Shown: piece after piece, positions 1 to 8,388 of the stretch
How the letters are laid out: each line of letters begins with the position of its first letter
How positions within the stretch are numbered: position 1 is the stretch's first letter
Source: Labrenzia sp. VG12
Lineage (GTDB): Bacteria > Pseudomonadota > Alphaproteobacteria > Rhizobiales > Stappiaceae
Length of the DNA: 64,000 nt
Assembly: GCF_002237595.1 (NCBI RefSeq)
Contig: NZ_CP022529.1
Span: 2,108,001-2,172,000, forward strand
Reading direction: 5' to 3'
The notes under the pieces: generated by a model
What the model was told of the DNA's origin: nothing
Seen by the model: the letters and a program-made list of their open reading frames with translations, nothing else
Database searches by the model: none
Made by a program: the position numbers and the translations under genes

Positions 1-1571
1 CAGCGGTCTTCCATGGAGGCTTTCCGTCTCTCGACAAAATCGGCCAGCTGTTCCTTCAGACCGGCGTCGAGCGGTGGCACTTCATAGGCGGAAAGCGTTT
101 CCTTCCAGGCCCGGTTGGCGCGGGTGGCGGCGTCCACCGAACCGTTTTCCTCCCAGGTCTCGAACGGCGTGTTGTCGGCGCTGGCCGCGTCGAAAAACGC
201 GGTCTCGTAATTGCGCATCGTATGCTCGCAGCCAAAGAAGTGATTGCCCGGGCCGACTTCGCGGAAGGCGTCCAGCGCCAGTGTGTTGTCGTCGACAACA
301 ACGCTGCCGAGATAGGTGTGCAGCGCACCGCAGAAATCCGCGTCCATCATGAATTTCTCGTAGGACATGGACAGCAGCCCATCGAGAAAACCAGCGGAAT
401 GCAGAATGAAATTGGCCCCGCAATGGATGGCCGAGAGCATCGACATGGTGCCTTCGTTCATGGCCTGGGCGTCCGGCAGTTTCGACGTGGTGAAGTTGCC
501 GGCACAGCGCAGCGGCAAGCCGGCCCGACGCGCCAGCTGACCGACAAGAAGGGAGCCAGCCGCCGGTTCCGGCGTGCCGAAGGTCGGCGAACCGGAGCGC
601 AGGCTCATCGACGACAGGAAATTGCCATAGATCACCGGCGCGCCAGGGCGCACAAGTTGGGTCAACGCACATCCTGCCAGCGTTTCCGCATGGGCCTGGG
701 CAATCGCTCCGGCCGTTGTGACCGGCCCCATGGCCCCGCCCAGAATGAACGGAACCAGTACCGTTCCCTGATTGGCCGCTGCATAGGCGCGCAGGACACT
801 GGTCATCGTGCCGTCCCAGACCAGCGGTGAGTTGACGTTGAGATTGCCCATGATGACGCAGTTGCTTTCCAGGAACTCAGCGCCAAACACCATCCGGGCC
901 ATCTCGATGGAATCTTCGGCGCGCTCCTGTGCGGTGACCGAGCCCAGGAATGGCCGGTCCGACAGCGTGATATGGGCCATGACCATATCGAGGTGCCGCT
1001 TGTTTACCGGCACATCCACCGGTTCGCAGATCGTACCGCCGGAGTGATGCAGCCAGGGCGAGGACTGGGCCAGCTTGATGAAGTTGCGGAAGTCCTCGAT
1101 CGTGCCGTATCGGCGCCCCTCGTCGAGATCCATCACAAACGGGCTGCCATAGGCGGGCGCGAAGACGACGTTGTCGCCACCGATCTCGACACTGTTGGCC
1201 GGATTGCGGGCATGCTGGGTGAACCGGCTCGGTGCTGTTTTCAGAAGCTCCGGTATCAGCCCCTTCGGAAACCGGACGCGAACCCCGTCCAGCTCGGCAC
1301 CTGCGGATTTCCAAAGTGCCAGACTTTCCGGATCGTCCCGAAACTCGATACCGATTTCGGCCAGCAGCGTTTCCGCAGTTGCCTCGATCCGCTGAAGGCT
1401 CTCTTCGGAGAGGATATCGTGAGGTGGCAGCTGCCGGACAATATAGGGCCGGCCGACTGGTGCGACACTCATCGAGCGCTTGGCCCGGCGGCCAGCGCGC
1501 CCACCGCTGCGCCCGCCTCGAACCGCTTCATTTGCGCCCTGCCGATCGGCAGTCTCGGAAACAACGGCCAT
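1..1571 (-). CDS. MttB-family (trimethylamine methyltransferase superfamily) protein, 3' end beyond the window
   Basis: The reverse strand is open from an ATG at 1571 to the window edge (523 codons), close to the usual ~500-520 residues, so only a few residues are missing. Segments such as IGIEFRDDPESLALWKSAGA and HHSGGTICEPVDVP fit the COG5598 MttB superfamily, which moves methyl groups from quaternary or tertiary amines to a corrinoid protein. No in-frame amber codon is present, so this is the non-pyrrolysine branch, whose known members include glycine betaine methyltransferase. The true substrate cannot be told. GGGAGG lies 7 bases before the ATG. The gene is divergent from a LysR gene, its likely regulator. 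No corrinoid protein gene is visible in the window. Confidence 0.85.
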   Translation of the reverse strand, partial: MAVVSETADRQGANEAVRGGRSGGRAGRRAKRSMSVAPVGRPYIVRQLPPHDILSEESLQRIEATAETLLAEIGIEFRDDPESLALWKSAGAELDGVRVRFPKGLIPELLKTAPSRFTQHARNPANSVEIGGDNVVFAPAYGSPFVMDLDEGRRYGTIEDFRNFIKLAQSSPWLHHSGGTICEPVDVPVNKRHLDMVMAHITLSDRPFLGSVTAQERAEDSIEMARMVFGAEFLESNCVIMGNLNVNSPLVWDGTMTSVLRAYAAANQGTVLVPFILGGAMGPVTTAGAIAQAHAETLAGCALTQLVRPGAPVIYGNFLSSMSLRSGSPTFGTPEPAAGSLLVGQLARRAGLPLRCAGNFTTSKLPDAQAMNEGTMSMLSAIHCGANFILHSAGFLDGLLSMSYEKFMMDADFCGALHTYLGSVVVDDNTLALDAFREVGPGNHFFGCEHTMRNYETAFFDAASADNTPFETWEENGSVDAATRANRAWKETLSAYEVPPLDAGLKEQLADFVERRKASMEDR

Positions 1572-1666
1572 AACATCCTCCCAGTGCCATATCCTGGTTC
1601 GATGCTAGACGTGCCAAATCGCTTTGTAACGCTTGAAAATTGTCATGCTTCACATAAAATTTGTTC

Positions 1667-2638
1667 ATGACAAACTTGCGCAGACTGCTACCATCCTTTC
1701 GTGGCCTGGTCGCCTTTGAGGCCGCCGGGCGGCTCAGCTCCTTCACAAGGGCCGGCGAAGAACTTGGCATGACCCAATCTGCCGTTTCCTATTCGATCAA
1801 GGCTCTGGAGGAGGAGATCGGCCAGCCGCTGTTTCAGCGCGGTCACCGGGAAGTCCGCCTGACACGAGCAGGTGACCGGCTTCATGCGGAAGTAACGCGC
1901 GGGCTATATCTACTGGCCGACGGCATTGGCGCGGTGCGGACCAGACCGGCGGACGACGTCGTCACAGTCTCGGTATCGACGGCCTTCGCAACCTTGTGGA
2001 TAGCGCCCCGCCTGCAGCTCCTGCGCACGGACCTGGCGGATATCGAACTGCGGCTTCACACGGCCGATCGGGATCTCGATATTGTTGCGGAAGAGATTCC
2101 ACTCGGTATTCGCGGTGGCCGCCCCAAGGATTGGCCCGGCTATGCCTGCGCCCGTTTCGAGACCGAGGAAATCATCGCGGTCGCCTCCCCGGCTTATCTG
2201 GAAAAACACGGCACTCCCGAGCAACCGCGCGATCTTCTCTCGCACCACCTTGCCCATCTCGACGAACCTTATCGCTACGCAGCCACCTGGAAGGACTGGC
2301 TGCGGTCCGCCGGTGTTCCCGGCGCGGACAAGGTGCGTGGCTCGCGTGCGAACGAATATGTTGCCGTGGTGCAGATGGCCCTCGACGGCGACGCCGTTGC
2401 TCTGGGCTGGCGCCATCTCGTGGAAGCCTTCATCGACAATGGCCGCCTCCGGAAAGTCACCGGCCACACGTTCCGGACCGGCAATGGATATTACGTCGTC
2501 TGGCCGAAGGACAAGGATCTGGATGACAATGCGCGCGCCGTCCGGGACTGGATGCTGAGCCAGAACCTCACCGAAGACAACAGCAACAGTTTCAGGCATT
2601 TGAACGTGGTTCAGGACGGGTCATCGCCGTCACGATGA
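1667..2638 (+). CDS. LysR-family transcriptional regulator (GcvA-like)
   Basis: 323 residues. The N-terminal winged helix-turn-helix (about residues 5-65) carries LPSFRGLVAFEAAGRLSSFT and GMTQSAVSYSIKALEEEIG, as in the GcvA-type subgroup that begins LPSxxxLxxFEAAAR. The rest is a substrate-binding effector domain. A TTG two codons upstream (1661) is in frame, but the ATG at 1667 gives the canonical N-terminus. The gene is divergent from the MttB-family gene with a 95-bp gap, which suggests it controls that gene in response to its substrate. The 3' end overlaps the convergent LysR gene by 9 bp. Confidence 0.9.
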   Translation: MTNLRRLLPSFRGLVAFEAAGRLSSFTRAGEELGMTQSAVSYSIKALEEEIGQPLFQRGHREVRLTRAGDRLHAEVTRGLYLLADGIGAVRTRPADDVVTVSVSTAFATLWIAPRLQLLRTDLADIELRLHTADRDLDIVAEEIPLGIRGGRPKDWPGYACARFETEEIIAVASPAYLEKHGTPEQPRDLLSHHLAHLDEPYRYAATWKDWLRSAGVPGADKVRGSRANEYVAVVQMALDGDAVALGWRHLVEAFIDNGRLRKVTGHTFRTGNGYYVVWPKDKDLDDNARAVRDWMLSQNLTEDNSNSFRHLNVVQDGSSPSR

Positions 2639-3555
2639 CGGCACCCGAGCCGCCGCCCAGGCGCCCTTGTCGCGCAGATCGATAATCACTTCCCTCAGGA
2701 GATCGCGAACCGCAGCCTGGGCGCGCGGCACGGGACGCCCACCGCGCGACATCAGATGGGCGCCGCGCCAGAGACCCGGCGACGCAATATGGCTGACCTT
2801 CAATGCACCGGACGCCACTTCGTCCGCTACCGCGTAGAGAGGGAGTATCGAAGGTCCAAAGCCAGCAGAGACCAGCCGTTTGATGTTGTTGAAGGAATCG
2901 ATTTCCATGGCGATTTTTGGTGCAAAACCAAGCCCCTGGCAGGTCTGGTCGATCAGAACCCGCAGACCGTGCGCACCGCTCGGCAGGACCATCGGTTCTT
3001 CCTCAAGCTTTGCCAGATCAAGCGTCTCCGGCGGCGAACTGCCCCCGGCCACACCACCACCAGTTCTTCTTCCAGCAGAAGATCGGACAGGATCTGCGGA
3101 TCCCGCGAACGGCTGTAGAGCACGGCAATGTCAATCTTGCCCTCCGACAGCCATTCACCGATGAAGCCGCTCATCGCTTCGGTAATGTTGAGCGTGATCC
3201 GCGGATAGCGTTGGCGGGCCGCCAGGATCAGCGGCAACGACACCATGGCACTGATCGTGCCTGGAAACCCGAGGCGCACGATCCCCGCCGGATCCCCGTC
3301 AAGATTGCGAATGTCATCCTCGGCGCGCGCCAGATCGTCGAGGATGCGGCGCGCCCTTTCCACCAGTAGGTCGCCTGCCTCGGTCGGCCGGACACCAGCG
3401 CGTCCGCGTATCAGCAACTCTGTGCCCAATTGTTGCTCCATGTTCTTCACATGGAGCGACAGCGCCGGCTGCGCCACGTGAAGACGCTCAGCCGCCTTTG
3501 TGAGCGACCCCTGTTCGGCAATTTCGAGAAAATAGCGCAGCTGCCTGATATCCAT
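2630..3555 (-). pseudogene. LysR-family regulator split by a one-base frameshift
   Basis: The N-terminal half (ATG 3555, MDIRQLRYFLEIAEQGS) contains a normal LysR helix-turn-helix and runs well until EEELVVV at about 3060. There the frame goes off into arginine-rich nonsense ending at 2953. The rest of the effector domain (AGGSSPPETLDLAKLEEEP onward, to 2630) continues in another frame. Adding one G in the GTG repeat (CAC repeat on the plus strand, 3050-3062) restores a ~309-residue protein of normal LysR length. It may be a true mutation or a read error. It is divergent from the acyl-CoA dehydrogenase operon and resembles, by position, the LysR regulator (RipR/ItcR) of itaconate clusters. 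Confidence 0.85.
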
Positions 3556-3581
3556 CACGGCCTCTTGGTGGGGAACGACCT

Positions 3582-3610
3582 TCTATATAATTTTTCTATA
3601 TCTATAATCC
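3582..3610. promoter_or_regulatory. AT-rich divergent promoter/operator region (putative LysR site)
   Basis: The 127-bp gap between the divergent LysR gene and the acyl-CoA dehydrogenase gene contains a strongly AT-rich patch with TATATAATTTTTCTATA, an imperfect dyad consistent with the loose T-N11-A rule of LysR sites. The placement is right for an operator serving both directions. The site is inferred from position and composition only. Confidence 0.35.
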
Positions 3611-3682
3611 AAAACATATATTTGTTTAATGCCGACAGGCGGGCTTAACTGCGGTCACTCCGGTTCCAGTAAGAAGCCCAAA

Positions 3683-4843
3683 ATGACCGCCCAGCCAGAC
3701 ACCTATCAGGATATCCGAGACGGGATCCGGGCCCTTTGCGCCCAGTTTCCCGCCGAATATCACCGCAAGATCGACGAAGAGCGCGCCTACCCGGAGGATT
3801 TCGTTTCCGCATTGACCCGAGAAGGCTGGATGGCCGCGCTGATCCCGGAAGCCTATGGCGGCTCCGGCCTCGGCCTGACTGAAGCCTCGGTGATCATGGA
3901 AGAGATCAATCGCGCAGGGGGCAATTCGGGCGCCTGCCACGGCCAGATGTACAACATGACAACCCTGGTCCGGCACGGTTCTGAGGAACAACGCCGGAAA
4001 TACCTGCCGAAAATCGCGGCCGGCGAGCTAAGCCTGCAGTCCATGGGGGTCACGGAACCGACCACCGGCACCGACACCACAAAAATCAAGACCACAGCGG
4101 TGAAGACGGGCGACCGGTATGTCATCAACGGACAGAAGGTCTGGATCAGCCGGGTCCAGCATTCCGACCTGATGATCCTTCTGGCCCGCACGACACCCTT
4201 GAAGGATGTTCAGAAAAAATCCGAAGGCCTGTCGATCTTTCTCGTCGACATCAAGCACGCCATGTCTTCCGGCATGGAGGTTCGGCCCATCCCGAACATG
4301 GTCAATCACGAGACCAACGAGCTCTTTTTCGACAATCTGGAGATCCCTGAGGAGAACCTGATCGGCGAGGAAGGCAAGGGGTTCAAATACATCCTCACGG
4401 GCCTCAACGCCGAACGCACGCTGATTGCCGCCGAATGCATCGGTGACGGCTACTGGTTCACCGACAAGGTGACGGATTATGTCCGCGATCGCGAAGTGTT
4501 CGGCCGTCCGATCGGTCAGAACCAGGGTGTGCAGTTCCCGATTGCCGAAGCCTTTATCGAGATCGAGGCGGCCAATCTGATGCGCTACAAGGCCTGCGCC
4601 CTCTATGACAAGGGCGCCCCCTGCGGCACGGAAGCCAACATGGCCAAATACCTGGCCGCCAAGGCGAGCTGGGAAGCCGCCAATGCCTGCCTGCAATTTC
4701 ATGGCGGCTTCGGATTCGCAGCCGAATATGATGTTGAACGCAAGTTCCGGGAGACCCGCCTTTACCAGGTGGCACCGATTTCGACCAATCTCATTCTGTC
4801 TTATGTCGCCGAGCACGTGCTCGGCCTGCCGAGGTCCTACTGA
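3683..4843 (+). CDS. Acyl-CoA dehydrogenase
   Basis: 386 residues, FAD-dependent acyl-CoA dehydrogenase fold: N-terminal helical domain, QSMGVTEPTTGTDT in the middle beta domain, and GRPIGQNQGVQFPIAE in the C-terminal domain. The usual C-terminal catalytic glutamate position reads YQVAPIS (Gln362). A glutamate is instead found at E244 in GLNAERTLIA, the position used by isovaleryl-CoA dehydrogenase-type enzymes, so that residue is the likely base. The open frame extends to 3629, but the ATG at 3683 gives the normal family start. It is first in a five-gene operon with C5-dicarboxylyl-CoA genes, and a homologous enzyme sits in the Pseudomonas itaconate cluster. The substrate is unproven. Confidence 0.9.
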   Translation: MTAQPDTYQDIRDGIRALCAQFPAEYHRKIDEERAYPEDFVSALTREGWMAALIPEAYGGSGLGLTEASVIMEEINRAGGNSGACHGQMYNMTTLVRHGSEEQRRKYLPKIAAGELSLQSMGVTEPTTGTDTTKIKTTAVKTGDRYVINGQKVWISRVQHSDLMILLARTTPLKDVQKKSEGLSIFLVDIKHAMSSGMEVRPIPNMVNHETNELFFDNLEIPEENLIGEEGKGFKYILTGLNAERTLIAAECIGDGYWFTDKVTDYVRDREVFGRPIGQNQGVQFPIAEAFIEIEAANLMRYKACALYDKGAPCGTEANMAKYLAAKASWEAANACLQFHGGFGFAAEYDVERKFRETRLYQVAPISTNLILSYVAEHVLGLPRSY

Positions 4844-5940
4844 TGGTTTTGCCGCTTGAAGGCCTGAAGGTCGTTGCCGTCGAACAGGCGGTCGCCGCCC
4901 CCTTTGCCTCCTCCCGCCTTGCCGATGCCGGCGCCCTGGTCACCAAGATCGAACGCCCGGAGGGCGATTTTGCCAGAGGCTACGATGCTGTTGCCGCCGG
5001 CCAGTCGAGTTATTTCGTCTGGCTCAACCGGGGCAAGAACAGCATCACCCTGGACCTTGCCTCGGATCGGGGCAAGAGCGTCCTGGGCGAGTTGATTGCC
5101 GATGCGGACGTCCTGATCCAGAATCTGAAACCCGGCGCCCTCGCCCGTCTCGGTTTCGATCCGGTGCAGCTCATCGAAAGACACCCCCGCCTGATCACCT
5201 GTTCCATCAGCGGCTTTGGCGAAACCGGACCGATGGCAGATCGCAAGGCCTATGACCTCCTGATCCAGGCCGAGACCGGTCTCTGCTCGATCACGGGCGG
5301 ACCGAACGAACCCTCGCGGGTCGGCATTTCTGTGGTGGATATAGCGACGGGTGCGACCGCTTATGCCGCCATCCTGGAGGCCCTGATCCAGCGTGGCATC
5401 ACTGGCAAGGGCGCTCAGATTTCCATCTCAATGTTTGACGTTCTCGCCGACTGGTTGACCGTGCCCCTACTCAATCATGAGGGCGGTCACACGCCGAAGC
5501 GGATCGGCCTCGCCCATCCGTCGATCTCCCCTTACGGTGTCTTTTCCGCAAAAGACGGAACTCCGATCCTGATTTCCATTCAGAGCGACCGGGAGTGGCG
5601 CGTGCTCTGCAGCGACTTCATGGGGCGGCCGGAGCTTGGCACCGACCCGCGCTTTGCCACCAATGTGGCCCGCGTTGCCAATCGTTCGGAGACAGACGGC
5701 GCTGTCGCCGATGCCTTTGCGACGCAGGATGCCGCAACAGCCATCGCGCAGCTCACCAAAGCCGGGATCGCGCTGGCGACCGTCAACGATATGGCGGGTC
5801 TCTCCAGACATCCGCATCTGCGCCGGATGACGGTCGAGAGCCCGGGAGGACCTGTCTCCTTCCCCGCACCTGCGGCCATCTTCAAGGACGCACCGCGAAC
5901 CTACGGCCCGGTACCGGCCCTCAAACCGCTGGAGAGCTGA
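4843..5940 (+). CDS. CaiB/BaiF-type (class III) CoA-transferase, possibly itaconate/mesaconate CoA-transferase
   Basis: 365 residues covering the interlocked class III CoA-transferase fold, with LEGLKVVAVEQAVAAPFASS at the N-terminus and NLKPGALARLGF further on. The aspartate expected to form the acyl anhydride intermediate is D166 in VVDIATG. The start codon overlaps the stop of the preceding gene (TGATG), so translation is coupled. With a MaoC-type hydratase and CitE-type lyase next to it, the likely role is activation of a C5 dicarboxylate (itaconate, mesaconate or citramalate) with CoA from succinyl-CoA. An intramolecular mesaconyl-CoA C1-C4 transferase (Mct) role is an alternative. Family assignment is firm; substrate is inferred. 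Confidence 0.88.
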   Translation: MVLPLEGLKVVAVEQAVAAPFASSRLADAGALVTKIERPEGDFARGYDAVAAGQSSYFVWLNRGKNSITLDLASDRGKSVLGELIADADVLIQNLKPGALARLGFDPVQLIERHPRLITCSISGFGETGPMADRKAYDLLIQAETGLCSITGGPNEPSRVGISVVDIATGATAYAAILEALIQRGITGKGAQISISMFDVLADWLTVPLLNHEGGHTPKRIGLAHPSISPYGVFSAKDGTPILISIQSDREWRVLCSDFMGRPELGTDPRFATNVARVANRSETDGAVADAFATQDAATAIAQLTKAGIALATVNDMAGLSRHPHLRRMTVESPGGPVSFPAPAAIFKDAPRTYGPVPALKPLES

Positions 5941-5941
5941 C

Positions 5942-6787
5942 ATGGATCTCGATATCGACCATTTGCGCCGCTGGATCGGGCGAGAGGACAGCGCTTCCGA
6001 GACCTTGAGCCCTGCACTTGTGCGCCAGTTCAATGCCACCTTCGACCGCTCCTCCGGTGAAACGCCGGGAAATGCGGCTCCGCTCCTGATCCATTTCTGC
6101 CTGGCCCAGCCTTCCGTCGCCACTGCGGAACTCGGACCGGACGGCCATGCCGCCCGCGGCGGTTTCCTGCCCCCGGTGCCGCTGCCCCGGCGCATGTGGG
6201 CCGGCGGCGCCTTCACCTTTCACGGCGACATCCTGATTGGAGATGAGGTCACGCGGCGCTCCACCGTCAAGGACGTGGTCTTCAAACAGGGGCGCACCGG
6301 TCCCTTGTGCTTTGTCACCGTCCAGCACGACGTCACGGCAAATAGCCGGCCGGTCCTGACCGAACGCCAGGACATCGTCTATCGCCAAGCGCCGTCTGTG
6401 CAGGAGACCACCACAAAGCCCGCCGTCGAAGCCGCAGCGCAAGGTGAGAATTTCCGAAAGATTACCCCGTCTGCCGCTTATCTGTTTCGCTATTCCGCCA
6501 TGACCTTCAACGGCCACCGCATCCACTATGACAAGGACTATGTGCGCGACGTGGAAGGCTATCCGGGCCTGATCGTACACGGCCCCTTGCAGGCGACGCT
6601 GCTTTGCCAGTTTGCCGCCGACCTGAAAGGCAGCTGCCCGGCAGAGTTCAGCTTTCGCAGCATCGGCACAATCTTCGACACGGCTGATTTCACCGTCAAT
6701 GCGGCGGACGCGGAAGACGGCAGCCTGCGGCTCTGGTCTGCACAGGTCGGCGGCCCTGTGGCGGTGGAGGCAACCGCGTCGTGGTGA
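5942..6787 (+). CDS. MaoC/HTD2-like hydratase (itaconyl-CoA or mesaconyl-C4-CoA hydratase family)
   Basis: 281 residues, the length of the FAS1-MaoC-type hydratases Ich and Meh. An N-terminal hot-dog half (LLIHFCLAQPS to MWAGGAFTFHGDI) is followed by a C-terminal hot-dog with FNGHRIHYDKDYVRDVEGYP and GLIVHGPLQ, where hydratase catalytic residues usually lie. Members hydrate itaconyl-CoA or mesaconyl-C4-CoA to citramalyl-CoA. The gene sits between a class III CoA-transferase and a CitE-like lyase, exactly the three steps of itaconate or mesaconate breakdown to acetyl-CoA and pyruvate. It starts one base after the upstream stop and overlaps the next gene. Confidence 0.85.
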   Translation: MDLDIDHLRRWIGREDSASETLSPALVRQFNATFDRSSGETPGNAAPLLIHFCLAQPSVATAELGPDGHAARGGFLPPVPLPRRMWAGGAFTFHGDILIGDEVTRRSTVKDVVFKQGRTGPLCFVTVQHDVTANSRPVLTERQDIVYRQAPSVQETTTKPAVEAAAQGENFRKITPSAAYLFRYSAMTFNGHRIHYDKDYVRDVEGYPGLIVHGPLQATLLCQFAADLKGSCPAEFSFRSIGTIFDTADFTVNAADAEDGSLRLWSAQVGGPVAVEATASW

Positions 6788-7581
6788 CAATCCTTCAAGC
6801 ACCACTCTTCGTGCCCGCCAACCGGCCGGACCGCTTTGCGAAGGCCGCTGCGAGCGATGCGGATGCTGTCATTCTTGACCTTGAAGACGCGATTCCAGCG
6901 TCAGAAAAGGACAGTGCCCGGGCCAATCTCACAAGCACGTTCACCGACAAACCGGTGATCGTCCGGGTCAACGCGGCCCAGACGCCGTTTCATACCGCCG
7001 ACATCGACACGCTCAAATTTCTAGAGATAGATGCGGTGATGCTGCCCAAGGCAGAAGACCTTGCAGATATCGACAAGCTCTGGACGTCTCTGGGTCGCAG
7101 GTTGCCGGTCATCGCCCTGATCGAAAGCGCCAGGGGGCTCGCCAATGCGCGCGAGATTGCCGCTCACGAAGGCGTTGTCCGGCTCGCCTTCGGTTCAATC
7201 GACTATTGCGCTGACCTCGGCTGCGCGCATCGCCAGGACGTCCTGCTGCCTGTTCGTTCCGAGTTGGTGCTCGCTTCGAAACTCGCCGGCATTGCCGCGC
7301 CGATCGACGGTGTCACCGCGGATCTGACCGACCCCGCCATCGCTCATGAGGATGCTGCGCATGCTCGAGACCTCGGCATGACCGGCAAACTCTGCATTCA
7401 TCCCAGGCAGGTCGCCGATATCCGCAGGGCACTTGCACCAGGTGTTTCCGAGATCGCGTGGGCCCGCAGGGTTCTGAGCGCCGGCGATGGCGCCGTCGTC
7501 GTCGACGGGGCCATGGTCGACGCACCGGTCAGGATCAGGGCAAGGGCCATTCTGGCCGCCGTTCCGGAGGACACCCGATGA
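6781..7581 (+). CDS. HpcH/HpaI aldolase/CitE-family lyase, likely citramalyl-CoA lyase
   Basis: 266 residues with the CitE-family barrel motifs: DAVILDLEDAIP, PVIVRVNAAQTPFH, VMLPKAED, ALIESARGLANAREIA and LCIHPRQVADI. These supply the Mg2+ ligands (Glu, Asp) and CoA contacts. The start is GTG (6781 or 6784) and overlaps the end of the hydratase gene. In context it should split citramalyl-CoA to acetyl-CoA and pyruvate; malyl-CoA or related substrates are possible. It shares an ATGA overlap with the downstream hydrolase gene. Confidence 0.87.
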   Translation: MVTILQAPLFVPANRPDRFAKAAASDADAVILDLEDAIPASEKDSARANLTSTFTDKPVIVRVNAAQTPFHTADIDTLKFLEIDAVMLPKAEDLADIDKLWTSLGRRLPVIALIESARGLANAREIAAHEGVVRLAFGSIDYCADLGCAHRQDVLLPVRSELVLASKLAGIAAPIDGVTADLTDPAIAHEDAAHARDLGMTGKLCIHPRQVADIRRALAPGVSEIAWARRVLSAGDGAVVVDGAMVDAPVRIRARAILAAVPEDTR

Positions 7582-8318
7582 CCCTGCCACAGATCGTGCT
7601 GATACCCGGGCTCATGAATGATGCCGATCTCTGGCGTGACCAGATTGCGGACCTTCGGGACATTGCCCAACCCCGCGTTGCCGACATCACCCACGGTACA
7701 TCCCTGGCGGTGCTCGCCGAGATGGTTCTGGCGACGAGTGCCGACACCTTTGCCCTCGCCGGTTTCTCTCTCGGTGGCATCGTGGCCCAGGAGGTGATGC
7801 GGCGAGCCCCGGAACGGGTCACCCACCTGGCACTGCTCGACACCACCATGCTGCCGGATACGCCGGAGCGCAGTCGGGAGCGCGAACAGCTCATCACCCA
7901 GACCACAAAGCCCGGGCGCTTTCACGGCTTCGGCCGCAAGCTCGCCCGCTCTTATCTCTCGCCGGATAATCAGTCCAACCATGTCCTGATCGACCGCGTT
8001 CGTACCATGACCGAACGGCTTGGCCCGGAAGTTTTTGTTCGCCAGTCCCGGATCGAGCGCCCGGACAGCCGTGCCTCGCTCGCCCGCATCACCTGCCCGA
8101 CACTGGTGCTGTGCGGCCGCCACGACGTTCTGACCCCGCCCGACCTTCACAAGGATATGGCCAGCCACATTCCGGGTGCCGACCTTTCCATTCTGGAGGA
8201 GAGCGGCCATCTGACACCAATCGAGGAACCGGACGCCGTGACCGCAAACCTGCGCGCGCTGCTGAGGCGCCGCTCAAGGCTAGGCGCCAAACCTGCCGCT
8301 GTGGAAACAGAGACTTGA
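7578..8318 (+). CDS. Alpha/beta-fold hydrolase
   Basis: 246 residues from the ATG at 7578, which overlaps the preceding stop (ATGA); an in-frame extension upstream is not needed. The nucleophile elbow GFSLGG gives Ser64. The acid is the aspartate in CGRHDVLTPPD and the histidine is in ESGHLTPIEEP, so the triad is complete. IPGLMNDADLW near the N-terminus is the oxyanion-loop region. It is last in the C5-dicarboxylate operon. It could be a thioesterase or esterase that clears acyl-CoA side products, but no substrate can be assigned. Confidence 0.85.
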   Translation: MTLPQIVLIPGLMNDADLWRDQIADLRDIAQPRVADITHGTSLAVLAEMVLATSADTFALAGFSLGGIVAQEVMRRAPERVTHLALLDTTMLPDTPERSREREQLITQTTKPGRFHGFGRKLARSYLSPDNQSNHVLIDRVRTMTERLGPEVFVRQSRIERPDSRASLARITCPTLVLCGRHDVLTPPDLHKDMASHIPGADLSILEESGHLTPIEEPDAVTANLRALLRRRSRLGAKPAAVETET

Positions 8319-8388
8319 GCTCAGGCTCTGAATCAGTTTGCCAGCAACCTGAATCAATGCCTGAACCCGGTCCGGACCGAACACTGAC

